From: an uncultured Bacilli bacterium
Lineage (GTDB): Bacteria > Bacillota_I > Bacilli_A > RF39 > UBA660
NCBI GenBank assembly: GCA_910587065.1
Contig: CAJUMA010000006.1
Location: 46,589 to 110,588, forward strand
Direction: 5' to 3'
DNA: 64,000 bases
Shown: positions 34,085 to 41,262 of the stretch, one piece after another
How positions within the stretch are numbered: position 1 is the stretch's first letter
Layout of the letters: each line of letters starts with the position of its first letter
Notes under the pieces: generated by a model
What the model was told of the DNA's origin: nothing
Seen by the model: the letters and a program-made list of their open reading frames with translations, nothing else
Database searches by the model: none
Made by a program: the position numbers and the translations under genes

Positions 34085-34435
34085 CTAGCAAAGGCCTATA
34101 TCTTGAAACATTTTTAAGGCCTCTTGTTTCTTTCTATTTTCTTTTTGTTTTTTGATTACACGTTCTCGATATTCAATTCGTAATTTCATTAAATCAACCA
34201 ATTTATTTAAAGTCTTTAATTTATACTCGTCGTCTTCTGTATCTGGGTTACCACCTATAGCATAAAGTAAAGTTGCTGCTGACTGTTTATAACTTATCAT
34301 TTCGCATAAACTGTCTGCTGCTATTTCTAATAACTTAAAATCATTACTTGTTAATACTTGTGTAAAAACATCTACTTGCTGTAATAAATCTTTTATAACA
34401 ATAGCTAAAGCTTCTATTTTGTCCTTTTCGTCCAT
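34085..34435 (-). CDS. Helical phage protein of unknown function
   Basis: About 116 residues: EALAIVIKDLLQQVDVFTQV, then LLYAIGGNPDTEDDEYK and a basic helix. The start at ATG 34435 follows GAGGTGTCAGAA, the same kind of leader as two other phage genes. The region upstream is the structured non-coding element 34465-34605, so it may be in this gene's leader. Confidence 0.55.
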   Translation of the reverse strand: MDEKDKIEALAIVIKDLLQQVDVFTQVLTSNDFKLLEIAADSLCEMISYKQSAATLLYAIGGNPDTEDDEYKLKTLNKLVDLMKLRIEYRERVIKKQKENRKKQEALKMFQDIGLC

Positions 34436-34464
34436 TTCTGACACCTCATTTCTTACTATTACGA

Positions 34465-34605
34465 ATTTTACATAATGACTTAATTCTGTTAAATTCACGA
34501 GCCACTATCTACTAGGGTAGTTTTACCCAGAAAATATAAGCATTTTCCCTATAATGGGAAGACGTTAGTTTTTTATCGAATTTACAACTTTTCATTATGT
34601 AAAAT
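34465..34605. other. Structured non-coding element
   Basis: A perfect 13-bp inverted repeat, ATTTTACATAATG (34465-34477) and CATTATGTAAAAT (34593-34605), encloses two small hairpins: GGGTA/TACCC around 34516-34530 and TTCCC-N6-GGGAA around 34545-34562. The whole could fold as a three-way junction. It sits between two phage genes where most neighbours overlap. Candidate 5' leader regulator, small RNA or replication site; not assigned. Confidence 0.5.
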
Positions 34606-34618
34606 TGCTAGTGATTTT

Positions 34619-34885
34619 TTAAAAATAGAAATTTACAAGTGTATTTTCAACAGCTGATAAAGATATACAATGTAGATAGTTTATATCGGTATATTTTGCT
34701 TGTTTTATGACTTTTATTCTAAAATCGTGATCATTTATTCTTCTAATACAAAACTTATATTTTCCTTTTTTAAAAGAGTAGTAATTAGGATCTTTAGGAT
34801 CAATATAACCATTAGTACATTTATGTTTATAAAAGAAATCACTCATTAAATACCATAAGTCAGTACAATTATCTAAAACTCCCAT
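34619..34885 (-). CDS. Small phage protein of unknown function
   Basis: 88 residues: LWYLMSDFFYKHKCTNGYID, aromatic and lysine rich. Last gene before the structured element on the - strand. Not recognised. Confidence 0.5.
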   Translation of the reverse strand: MGVLDNCTDLWYLMSDFFYKHKCTNGYIDPKDPNYYSFKKGKYKFCIRRINDHDFRIKVIKQAKYTDINYLHCISLSAVENTLVNFYF

Positions 34886-34886
34886 A

Positions 34887-35162
34887 TTAGCCCTCGATTA
34901 CTTCATAACTAAGCTCTCGAATATGGTTACATATTGTTTTAAAAGTATAATCTTCTGTGTCCCAACTACCAGAAGCGATAATGTCATATATCTTTTTTTG
35001 TTCTTTTGGATCTGATGTGTATTTATCTAATATTCGATAAACAGCTCTTTCTTTATTTCTAACTACACGATAATCTACATAGTCGCTGTCTTCTTCTTCA
35101 AAAATACCCATGTATAAGTGTTGGATCTTTGCTATATCTCTAAACATAATTTTTTTAGTCAT
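34887..35162 (-). CDS. Small acidic phage protein
   Basis: About 91 residues from ATG 35162 (overlaps the previous stop): MTKKIMFRDIAKIQHLYMGI then an acidic, helical body. Function unknown. Confidence 0.5.
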   Translation of the reverse strand: MTKKIMFRDIAKIQHLYMGIFEEEDSDYVDYRVVRNKERAVYRILDKYTSDPKEQKKIYDIIASGSWDTEDYTFKTICNHIRELSYEVIEG

Positions 35163-35439
35163 GATATACACCTTTTGTTTTACTAATTGATCCAGCGTTT
35201 AAAGTTGCTACAGCTTCGAACATTTTATCTGGACTACTACCGAGATCTATACCTATTGTAATCGCATAATCTCCAACAACGACACGTTCCTTTGTTATTG
35301 TATTTTCACAATATATATAATTGTTTTCTACATAAAATTTTAAATAACCATATTTTACTTGATTAAATATGTTTACAACATCACTATATTGTTTATTATG
35401 ATGTTCTTTTGGATCTACTAATTTTAAATTTTCTTCCAT
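35155..35439 (-). CDS. Small phage protein of unknown function
   Basis: 94 residues with a beta-rich core (GYLKFYVENNYIYCENTITK ending near VGDYAITIGIDLGSS). Good GGAGG ribosome site at 35447. Not recognised. Confidence 0.5.
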   Translation of the reverse strand: MEENLKLVDPKEHHNKQYSDVVNIFNQVKYGYLKFYVENNYIYCENTITKERVVVGDYAITIGIDLGSSPDKMFEAVATLNAGSISKTKGVYHD

Positions 35440-35450
35440 AATGATACCTC

Positions 35451-36191
35451 CTAACTTTCTAAATCAAATATTGAAAGTTGTTTTTTCTCATTTTTAAATC
35501 TTTGCTCTAACTGTGATAATGTCATATTAGGTTTAAATGTATTATGACTATCTTTTTCGAGATCCTTTAACTTATTCCATAGTTCGGGGTAATTTCGATA
35601 AAGATTTTTTAATTGGTTTATACTTTGCTTAACGTAAAACCAACAACCGCCTCGAAATGAAGTATCATATATTGGACTTAATAAATCATTTTCCTTACAT
35701 ATTTCCATAGCTTCATGTTCTGTTATCTTCAAATCGAAAAGTGGGGCGATATGTGTATCATGGTTTAATCTTGCGTATCTTTCTGGCTCGTCGTATGCTA
35801 TACCGACATATTGAATAACTGGCTCATTAAATTTTTTTAAATAATCTCTTATTGGATCCATTTTTAGCCTAGAGTTACACCAAGCACCTATAACATAGGG
35901 AAAACCGTAATTATCTCCAATATGATTACCTCTTTGCTTAATAGTATAAAATTGTTCTTTAAAGGTAATTTTAGATTTAACATCTTTTACTTCTATGTTA
36001 TATTTTTCTTTTAGTATTTTTTTGGCTTTAGGTATAAATTCTTTCATAAGTGGCATTTCGCCAGAATAAGGCTCGTTATCAAACCTTATGTCTACATAGA
36101 ATACTTCGTCAAGAGGTAAGTTTAATTCTTTGATCTTAATTAACATGGCTAAACTATCTTTTCCAAAAGATATACTAGCTATATACTTCAT
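35451..36191 (-). CDS. PAPS-reductase-like PP-loop protein
   Basis: 246 residues. SFGKDS at 8-13 is the PP-loop of the adenine-nucleotide alpha-hydrolase/PAPS reductase fold. Further family features are FYVDIRFDNEP, AWCNSRLKMDPI and YVGIAYDEPERYARL. Phage members are often linked to DNA modification or sulfur-transfer chemistry (DndC is a relative), but no other Dnd-type gene is present. The C-terminus QLSIFDLES looks like a beta-clamp-binding peptide shared with the zinc-ribbon protein at 32774. Confidence 0.8.
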   Translation of the reverse strand: MKYIASISFGKDSLAMLIKIKELNLPLDEVFYVDIRFDNEPYSGEMPLMKEFIPKAKKILKEKYNIEVKDVKSKITFKEQFYTIKQRGNHIGDNYGFPYVIGAWCNSRLKMDPIRDYLKKFNEPVIQYVGIAYDEPERYARLNHDTHIAPLFDLKITEHEAMEICKENDLLSPIYDTSFRGGCWFYVKQSINQLKNLYRNYPELWNKLKDLEKDSHNTFKPNMTLSQLEQRFKNEKKQLSIFDLES

Positions 36192-36193
36192 AG

Positions 36194-36835
36194 TTAGCCG
36201 CCTAAGTAGAAGCCTTTTCTTTTTTCTTCCTTATCGTCAGCCTCCCAACAGATATAAATTAGGGTAACTCTTTCGCTAGAGTGATTTAACATCTCTGATA
36301 GTCCGATAAGATCTCCTGTTTGTTCGTAATATGTACGAGCAAAATACTTACGCAAAGAGTGGCAGCCTACAACATAATTGATTTTAACTTCATTAGCTAA
36401 TTGTTTTATAATCTGCCATGCTCTTTGACGTGTTATAGGTTTATTAACACCTTTACGACTCTTAAACAAATATTCTCCTTCGACTAACTCGAATTTATTT
36501 ATATATTCTTCAATATCTTTAGCTAGCGAAGGGTGTAGTTCAAATGTCTGTTCTTTTCCAGTCTTAAACTCTCGTGTATAAATACCGCCGTTTTTAAAAT
36601 TGTCTGTTTTTAATTGTAACTCGTCCTCTATACGAAAAGCTAAGTTTCTACCTAGATGTAATATCATATAATTTCTATACCATAAGTAATATTGTTCCTG
36701 GTCCTCTTTTGTTTCAGTTTCGGCCATACGCTTTTTACAGTTTACGATCATATTATCAATATCTGGCTTTTTAAATGGCCTAACTGTTTTACGTCCGAAT
36801 TTTACTCTAAAATATCTAGGTTTAGATTTAGACAT
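36194..36835 (-). CDS. Tyrosine recombinase in the early region
   Basis: 213 residues. The catalytic set can be read: R68 in FRIEDEL, a Lys near 92 in the beta-hairpin, H159-x-x-R162 in GCHSLRKYF, H185 in LNHSS and Y194 in TLIYI. A short N-terminal SAM-like core-binding part is present. Since the phage integrates with a serine integrase, this second recombinase probably resolves multimers or inverts/integrates some other site. Not next to any att site. Overlaps neither neighbour. Confidence 0.8.
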   Translation of the reverse strand: MSKSKPRYFRVKFGRKTVRPFKKPDIDNMIVNCKKRMAETETKEDQEQYYLWYRNYMILHLGRNLAFRIEDELQLKTDNFKNGGIYTREFKTGKEQTFELHPSLAKDIEEYINKFELVEGEYLFKSRKGVNKPITRQRAWQIIKQLANEVKINYVVGCHSLRKYFARTYYEQTGDLIGLSEMLNHSSERVTLIYICWEADDKEEKRKGFYLGG

Positions 36836-36839
36836 AAGA

Positions 36840-37181
36840 TCACTCCTTTGTTATAAGATCCTCCGAGTTCTTTTCTAATTGAGTGATAGTTTTTTCGACA
36901 TCTTTAAGAGCACTATAGTAACCAGCTGCGATAGTATCGTCTGTAGTTGGTTTTTCATTTTTACCATAGTTACTTTTAATAATATTTTGTTGTTTTTTTA
37001 CATAATCTTTAGTAGACTGATTTATAAATATAAGTCTAAGTTCACGTTTATTGTGGATCTCAATACCTTTTTTATAATCGTCTATCAAAGTGTCTTTACT
37101 TTTTAAAGTATCGTGATAAGCTATATAAACGATTATTGTTCCAATAAGTACACCAAAGATTAAACAAATAATATTACTCAT
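36840..37181 (-). CDS. Membrane-anchored coiled-coil protein
   Basis: 113 residues. One N-terminal membrane helix (IICLIFGVLIGTIIVYIAYH) then a polar, helical tail. No enzymatic motif. Overlaps the next gene by 8 nt. Function unknown. Confidence 0.55.
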   Translation of the reverse strand: MSNIICLIFGVLIGTIIVYIAYHDTLKSKDTLIDDYKKGIEIHNKRELRLIFINQSTKDYVKKQQNIIKSNYGKNEKPTTDDTIAAGYYSALKDVEKTITQLEKNSEDLITKE

Positions 37182-37536
37182 AATATTCGCCCTCGATTTC
37201 TCCAGTATATTTATCTACATTATCGTAATAAAACTTCTCGTACCAGCTTTCGGTCTCTTGACAAGTAATAAATAGCTCATATACTTCTTGACTCCACATT
37301 TCGAGTCTATTATAGTCTGACTGTAATTCTTCGTATTTAGCCTCTAACTTATCGTATTTTTCTTTTTGTTCTGTAGCTACGTCTAAAGTTTCATTTACTA
37401 AAGCTGTAGAAATTACTCCAAATAAGAAGCCACAAAAGGTAAAGCAAACTAACGAGATCATGACTATTGACTTAAATTCGTCTGTTAATGTATAATCTAT
37501 AAATTGTTTGATATGTTTTTTAATTTTTAACTTCAT
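37174..37536 (-). CDS. Membrane-anchored protein with coiled coil
   Basis: About 120 residues: a membrane helix (SIVMISLVCFTFCGFLFGVI) at 25-45, then a coiled coil (EQKEKYDKLEAKYEELQSDY) and acidic tail. Start at ATG 37536 with GGAGGAAAT. May pair with the similarly built downstream protein. Function unknown. Confidence 0.55.
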   Translation of the reverse strand: MKLKIKKHIKQFIDYTLTDEFKSIVMISLVCFTFCGFLFGVISTALVNETLDVATEQKEKYDKLEAKYEELQSDYNRLEMWSQEVYELFITCQETESWYEKFYYDNVDKYTGEIEGEYYE

Positions 37537-38068
37537 ATTTCCTCCGTTTTTTCTCCCAAACAAATGGCTCGAAAACCATATCGAAGTAATCGTCTTCCCA
37601 CATAAGAATAAACATAGGCTTTTTAACTTTATTATTACAATAGGACATAACTGTTTGATATGAAATATACAAGTCTTTAGCAGCTTTACGAGCAGAAGGC
37701 CAGTCTCTTATTATTTCGTCGCCTTTTACTTCGACTACACGCTGCGACTTAGATATATGGCCTGTACGTTTTCCCAACTCTTTTAAAGTTACAATTTCTA
37801 AATTTCGATAATAATTATCGCTTTCGTTTTTATTTTTATGATAAACACGATCTTCTTTAGATAATTGTTTTATAAAAGCATTAGCCACTAATCTAGCGCA
37901 ATTCATATCTTTATCTTTTATTTTTACCTGGAATAGATTACCTTTACGAAATGGTGTTAAATACCTGTAACCATTTTTAGGGTTTTTCTTTCTAAATCTT
38001 CCGTAGTTTGATACCTGGTAACGAGGATCATACTCGATAGATTTCCATATTTCATTAGCAATTATCAT
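37520..38068 (-). CDS. NUMOD4/HNH homing endonuclease
   Basis: 182 residues. NUMOD4 domain at the N-terminus (EIWKSIEYDPRYQVSNYGRF), a degenerate HNH centre with VYHKNKNESDNYYRNLEIVT, and a C-terminal NUMOD1/IENR1-type HTH (WPSARKAAKDLYISYQTV). Free-standing homing endonuclease of the phage type; likely a selfish insert in the early operon. Overlaps the next gene's leader. Confidence 0.85.
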   Translation of the reverse strand: MIIANEIWKSIEYDPRYQVSNYGRFRKKNPKNGYRYLTPFRKGNLFQVKIKDKDMNCARLVANAFIKQLSKEDRVYHKNKNESDNYYRNLEIVTLKELGKRTGHISKSQRVVEVKGDEIIRDWPSARKAAKDLYISYQTVMSYCNNKVKKPMFILMWEDDYFDMVFEPFVWEKKRRKYEVKN

Positions 38069-38309
38069 ATTCTGTTAAGATAGCGTCCTCAAATAACTTT
38101 CTACAGTCTGCGTTAAGTGGGTGTGCTATATCTTTGTATGATCCGTCTGGCATTTTTTGACTAGGCATAGCTAGAAATAATTTCTCGTCGCCTTTAATAA
38201 TCTTAATATCTTCAATAATAAACACTTTATCTATTACCGCCGTAGCTACTCCTACTAAACGTGAATTTTTTTCTTCTATTTTTTTAACTTTAACACTTGT
38301 TATTCTCAT
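38055..38309 (-). CDS. spoVG: Prophage-encoded SpoVG homologue
   Basis: 84 residues. LFLAMPSQKMPDGSYKDIAH followed by PLNADCRKL is the core of SpoVG, a small regulator that binds RNA and DNA and, in Bacillus and Staphylococcus, affects sporulation, cell division and envelope genes. Position 1-25 (MRITSVKVKKIEE) also matches. It is encoded in the lytic early operon of a phage that sits in a spore coat gene. It may modulate host development or use SpoVG's RNA-binding for phage control; neither is shown. Confidence 0.9.
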   Translation of the reverse strand: MRITSVKVKKIEEKNSRLVGVATAVIDKVFIIEDIKIIKGDEKLFLAMPSQKMPDGSYKDIAHPLNADCRKLFEDAILTEYDNC

Positions 38310-38325
38310 AATATAATTTCCTCCT

Positions 38326-39027
38326 TTACGTGTCTAAGTCTTCGTTTAACCAGTCATAATCAATAAGCTCTATATCTGGGTTTTTACCCATAGACTCTAA
38401 TTCTTTTATGACTTCTTCTTTTCTTTGTTCTAGTTTTTTATTCCACTCGCTAAATGTTTCATGAGGGTGGGAAAATTTAAAACTAGGCGAGTCCTTATTC
38501 TTACATAAATTCTTTTTCATACAGTAGAAACAAGACTCTTCTTTGTATTCACTTCCTAAATGACAAGTGATTTCTTTCGCGTGCGCGCTTTTATTACACA
38601 CACTTTTTTTATTATCAATATCATTATCAATACCAATATCAATATCATTTTCAATATCAATTTCCATATCAATATCAATAAGGTTGTTTCCTAAACCGTT
38701 CGGTTGTTCTGGGTTATCTTTTAAACCGTTCGGTTGTTTTTTGGCCGCGTTTTTATTTCCTTTAGGCGCTCCGCCTTTAGATCCATTTACTTTATTAGTT
38801 TTGCATTTTTCCTGGTATCTTGCTTTCTCAATATCAATAGTCGCTTTCATAAAACTAAAAGCCATATTTAAGACTCTTTCTTCATTGGAGTATTGAGGTA
38901 AAACACCATTTTCTACATAATTGTTTACGTCTCTAATAAGTCGACCTAATTCAGCGTCTGTTAATAACTTAAAATGCTCGTTATAGGTACTATGCATTAT
39001 ATAGTTATTATCTTTAACATTTTTCAT
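38326..39027 (-). CDS. Phage replication-organiser-like protein (DUF6291)
   Basis: 233 residues. The first 65 residues (MHSTYNEHFKLLTDAELGRL) match the N-terminus of DUF6291/phage replisome organiser proteins. Next is a basic GSKGGAPKGNKNAAKKQPNG linker, an Ile-Asp repeat tract (IDIDMEIDIENDIDIGIDND), then a Cys-containing segment (CFYCMKKNLCKN) and an acidic end. Probably recruits the helicase at the phage origin. The ATA/TCA-type hexamer repeat that encodes the tract is a potential length-variable site. Confidence 0.7.
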   Translation of the reverse strand: MKNVKDNNYIMHSTYNEHFKLLTDAELGRLIRDVNNYVENGVLPQYSNEERVLNMAFSFMKATIDIEKARYQEKCKTNKVNGSKGGAPKGNKNAAKKQPNGLKDNPEQPNGLGNNLIDIDMEIDIENDIDIGIDNDIDNKKSVCNKSAHAKEITCHLGSEYKEESCFYCMKKNLCKNKDSPSFKFSHPHETFSEWNKKLEQRKEEVIKELESMGKNPDIELIDYDWLNEDLDT

Positions 39028-39051
39028 GCTTTACCTCCAATCGTCCATATT

Positions 39052-39080
39052 TTGACTTTACCCCCTAAATATGGTACAAT
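39052..39080 (+). promoter_or_regulatory. Promoter of a candidate small RNA
   Basis: TTGACT (39052-39057), exactly 17 bp, TACAAT (39075-39080) on the + strand, opposite to the early lytic operon. Confidence 0.6.
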
Positions 39081-39086
39081 TAGAGA

Positions 39087-39150
39087 GTAAATTAGTAGAA
39101 AGTTTACATTTTGATTTATGAGTTAGTCTACAACTTATAAATCTTTTTTT
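39087..39150 (+). ncRNA. Candidate prophage small RNA
   Basis: Starts about 7 nt after TACAAT. A 5' hairpin (GTAAA/TTTAC) is followed by a strong intrinsic terminator: GATTTATGAGTT (39113-39124) pairs with AACTTATAAATC (39132-39143) and is followed by seven T. The predicted RNA is about 64 nt and has no plausible coding frame. It lies between the replication organiser and a membrane protein gene, antisense to the early transcript. Confidence 0.55.
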
Positions 39151-39174
39151 ATTAGATCTTACATACATATTTTT

Positions 39175-39372
39175 TTACTTACCTAAGGAATATTGTCTTA
39201 TATCATAATAAGAGCAAGTATAGCCACGGTCTTGATCGCATTGTCTTGCTAATTCCTCAAAGTCGTCGACTCCTTTCTTGATTATTAGACCTAGTATTAA
39301 ACCAATAATAATGGTTAATAATATTGTTAGGGTAACTCTTACCCAAGTTTTAAGTTTACGTTTTTTTCTCAT
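39175..39372 (-). CDS. Small membrane protein
   Basis: 65 residues: a basic start MRKKRKLKTW, a membrane helix (VTLTILLTIIIGLILGLII) and a polar tail with Cys (QCDQDRGYTCSYYD). Encoded in the early operon after the Cro-like regulator. Function unknown. Confidence 0.55.
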   Translation of the reverse strand: MRKKRKLKTWVRVTLTILLTIIIGLILGLIIKKGVDDFEELARQCDQDRGYTCSYYDIRQYSLGK

Positions 39373-39417
39373 GATAGTTTCTCCTTCTTTTTTTAGAGCT
39401 TGTCCTACTAGGGAAAG

Positions 39418-39660
39418 TTAAATAAATTTATTTTCTGGACTTTCCTTTAACTGACGAATTTGTTTAGGAGTATAAAACCATTTAGAAGTATCAACTCCGC
39501 GTTTTTCAGCTTTATGTGCTATATCATTTACAACGTCATAAATTTTAGTTAAGCGTCTTTTTACTTGATCCTCTGTTGGAATAGACTCGATACAAACTCT
39601 AATTTGAGTTTTACCTAGAGTAAGCTCTTTAATTGTGTGATAGCTTTCTGTATTTTCCAT
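39418..39660 (-). CDS. Small phage early protein
   Basis: 80 residues, alpha/beta: KTQIRVCIESIPTEDQVKRR and a C-terminal FYTPKQIRQLKESPENKF. Follows the Cro-like gene; possibly an antirepressor or regulator. Not recognised. Confidence 0.5.
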   Translation of the reverse strand: MENTESYHTIKELTLGKTQIRVCIESIPTEDQVKRRLTKIYDVVNDIAHKAEKRGVDTSKWFYTPKQIRQLKESPENKFI

Positions 39661-39684
39661 TTCAACACCTCATTAAATTTTATG

Positions 39685-39948
39685 TTAATTAGTGTTTGAT
39701 ATTTCGGTTGGTGCCGCATTCTGCTTATTCGCATTGATACTCTTAAAAAAAATATAAAAGTCAATTCCATAGGAACATAAAATTTTAAATAGAATATCAA
39801 TATTCATATTAACTTGGTTGTTTTCATATCTACATATGGTATCTTTATTAACACCACTTTTAGAAGATACATCTTCCAAGCTCAAATTAAGGCCTGCTCT
39901 TATTTTTCTTAGCTCTGCTGCTATTTCTTCTTTAATTTGAATATTCAC
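39685..39948 (-). CDS. Cro-like HTH regulator
   Basis: 87 residues from a GTG at 39948 with AGGAGGGATAAA upstream; the longer frame would begin inside the promoter. Xre-type helix-turn-helix: LRKIRAGLNLSLEDVSSKSG then VNKDTICRYENNQ. First gene of the leftward lytic transcript, divergent from the CI-like repressor, so it is the Cro equivalent. Confidence 0.85.
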   Translation of the reverse strand: MNIQIKEEIAAELRKIRAGLNLSLEDVSSKSGVNKDTICRYENNQVNMNIDILFKILCSYGIDFYIFFKSINANKQNAAPTEISNTN

Positions 39949-39970
39949 TTTATCCCTCCTAACTGTAACC

Positions 39971-39999
39971 ATTATATAATGCTTATTCGCAGAAGTCAA
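39971..39999 (-). promoter_or_regulatory. Early lytic promoter
   Basis: On the - strand TTGACT (39999-39994), 17 bp, TATAAT (39976-39971). Operator O1 occupies the spacer exactly, so repressor binding there would block RNA polymerase. Confidence 0.85.
39979..39992. promoter_or_regulatory. Operator O1
   Basis: ATGCTTATTCGCAG (ATGC-N6-GCAG), within the spacer of the early promoter. Confidence 0.75.
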
Positions 40000-40007
40000 T
40001 ATGAAAA

Positions 40008-40021
40008 ATGCTTTTTCGCAT
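40008..40021. promoter_or_regulatory. Operator O2
   Basis: ATGCTTTTTCGCAT (perfect ATGC-N6-GCAT palindrome ends), 29 bp from O1 and just upstream of both -35 boxes. Placed to let bound repressor help or block its own promoter. Confidence 0.78.
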
Positions 40022-40029
40022 AATTTTTA

Positions 40030-40058
40030 TTTACTTTACATTTAAAAAGTATTATAAT
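40030..40058 (+). promoter_or_regulatory. Repressor promoter
   Basis: TTTACT (40030-40035), 17 bp, TATAAT (40053-40058), then TAGGAGGG and the repressor ATG at 40078. Confidence 0.75.
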
Positions 40059-40077
40059 TACTTGTAGGAGGGACATT

Positions 40078-40464
40078 ATGAAAAATTATTTTTCTAAAAA
40101 TTTAAAGTTTTTAAGAGAGCAAAAAAGGTTATCTCAAAATAAATTAGGAGAACTCGCAAACGTAAATCAAACAACTATTGCTAGGTGGGAAAATGAAGAA
40201 ATGGCTCCGAGTATTGATAATGTTATAGAATTATCAAAAATATTTAATATTGATTTAGCTGATCTTTTAGGAAGAGATTTACAACTTAATGAAGATAGAA
40301 AACAATTAACAGAAAAAGAAGAAATGGAAATGTTAAAAAATACATTAAAGAAAAAAGGCTTTTTAGACGAAAACGAAGAATTAAGTGAAGAAAATTTTAA
40401 TACTTTAATTGAGTTTGCGAAAGCTAATAAACAATTTATTATGAAAGATCATGATAATAAATAG
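40078..40464 (+). CDS. CI-like phage repressor
   Basis: 128 residues. Xre HTH at 6-60 (FLREQKRLSQNKLGELANVN, TTIARWENEEMAPSIDN), then an acidic, helical C-terminus. There is no S24 peptidase domain, so induction would not follow the LexA-like self-cleavage route. It is divergent from the Cro-like gene across two operators. Maintains lysogeny. Confidence 0.88.
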   Translation: MKNYFSKNLKFLREQKRLSQNKLGELANVNQTTIARWENEEMAPSIDNVIELSKIFNIDLADLLGRDLQLNEDRKQLTEKEEMEMLKNTLKKKGFLDENEELSEENFNTLIEFAKANKQFIMKDHDNK

Positions 40465-40472
40465 AATATTTC

Positions 40473-40559
40473 TTAAATGAAATATTCTATAAATAATATA
40501 TATAAGTTTATATCTATATCATTTGTTTTTAAATCATTATATATTATTTCAGTTATCAT
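40473..40559 (-). CDS. Possible 28-residue peptide
   Basis: A short frame on the - strand with a strong GGAGGGGG leader before ATG 40559: MITEIIYNDLKTNDIDINLY then LFIEYFI. It converges on the repressor gene. Could be a small phage peptide; a chance frame is not excluded. Confidence 0.35.
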   Translation of the reverse strand: MITEIIYNDLKTNDIDINLYILFIEYFI

Positions 40560-40638
40560 GTAACCCCCTCCTCGAGGAAGTATTATAAAAGGAAATGTAC
40601 TATTTTACCATTTTTTACCATTAGAAAGGAGTTAAAAG

Positions 40639-41115
40639 ATGTTTAATTTATTTAAAAGAAAATCAATCGAAAAATTACCATTACAGCTAATAAGTGTAAA
40701 AAGCAATAAAAAAGACTTTTCATATTATAAAGGTAAATTTGTATCTATAGAAGTCAATGACAATGTCGAAGGTTATTATTTTACCGTTTACGATAGAAGT
40801 AAAGGTACATATATTAGAATTACAAATAAAGTTGATAAAAAATACTTCGACATTTGTAGTAAATATGATTATGGTCTTATTTATGATTATGACGGAGAAA
40901 ATTATACTATTGCTGTAATATGTAGAAAAGGCTTTTTAAAAGTTTATGATATTGAATTATTACAGAATTTCAATAATGGAGAGTCATTTATTATTGAAGA
41001 AAACAATTTAATAAATAATAATAAAGTTGTTGGAAAAATAAAAAATGATTTAAAAGAAAAAGTATCTATGAATTGTTTAGAAGACAATAAACTTATATGT
41101 TTTATAAGTAAATAA
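40639..41115 (+). CDS. Lysogeny-region protein of unknown function
   Basis: 158 residues; beta-rich (GYYFTVYDRSKGTYIRITNK, GLIYDYDGENYTIAVIC). AGAAAGGAG precedes the ATG. Between the repressor and the integrase on the + strand, where phages often carry superinfection-exclusion or host-fitness genes. No known family. Confidence 0.55.
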   Translation: MFNLFKRKSIEKLPLQLISVKSNKKDFSYYKGKFVSIEVNDNVEGYYFTVYDRSKGTYIRITNKVDKKYFDICSKYDYGLIYDYDGENYTIAVICRKGFLKVYDIELLQNFNNGESFIIEENNLINNNKVVGKIKNDLKEKVSMNCLEDNKLICFISK

Positions 41116-41147
41116 AAAAGACACATCATGCGCGAACATGAAGTGTC
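41111..41147 (-). terminator. Hairpin terminator, - strand
   Basis: GACAC(A)TCATG and CATGA(A)GTGTC arms (41120-41130 and 41137-41147) with a T-run downstream only when read on the - strand. May stop antisense transcription from the integrase side. Confidence 0.6.
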
Positions 41148-41196
41148 AAAATGAAAAACCACAAAAGCTATCACACTCTTAACAATAATAGAGAAA

Positions 41197-41230
41197 CTAT
41201 AATTGTATAGGTTTTTCTATACGATTATAG
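41197..41230. repeat. 14-bp inverted repeat upstream of the integrase
   Basis: CTATAATTGTATAG and CTATACGATTATAG with a 6-nt loop GTTTTT, one mismatch. It lies 33 bp before the integrase ATG. Candidate operator or mRNA hairpin controlling integrase expression. Confidence 0.6.
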
Positions 41231-41262
41231 CATAAAATTTAAAAGAAAGAAAGTGCTATAAT

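Noticed and set aside
35451..36191. DndC of a phosphorothioation system
   Set aside because: Only the PP-loop protein is present; no DndA, DndD or DndE-like genes nearby.
38600..38690. CRISPR or satellite array
   Set aside because: Short imperfect hexamers inside an open reading frame; a simple coding repeat.
40944..41174. A 76-residue - strand frame opposite the lysogeny gene
   Set aside because: No ribosome site and it is antisense to a well-supported gene; the hairpin at 41120 falls within it.
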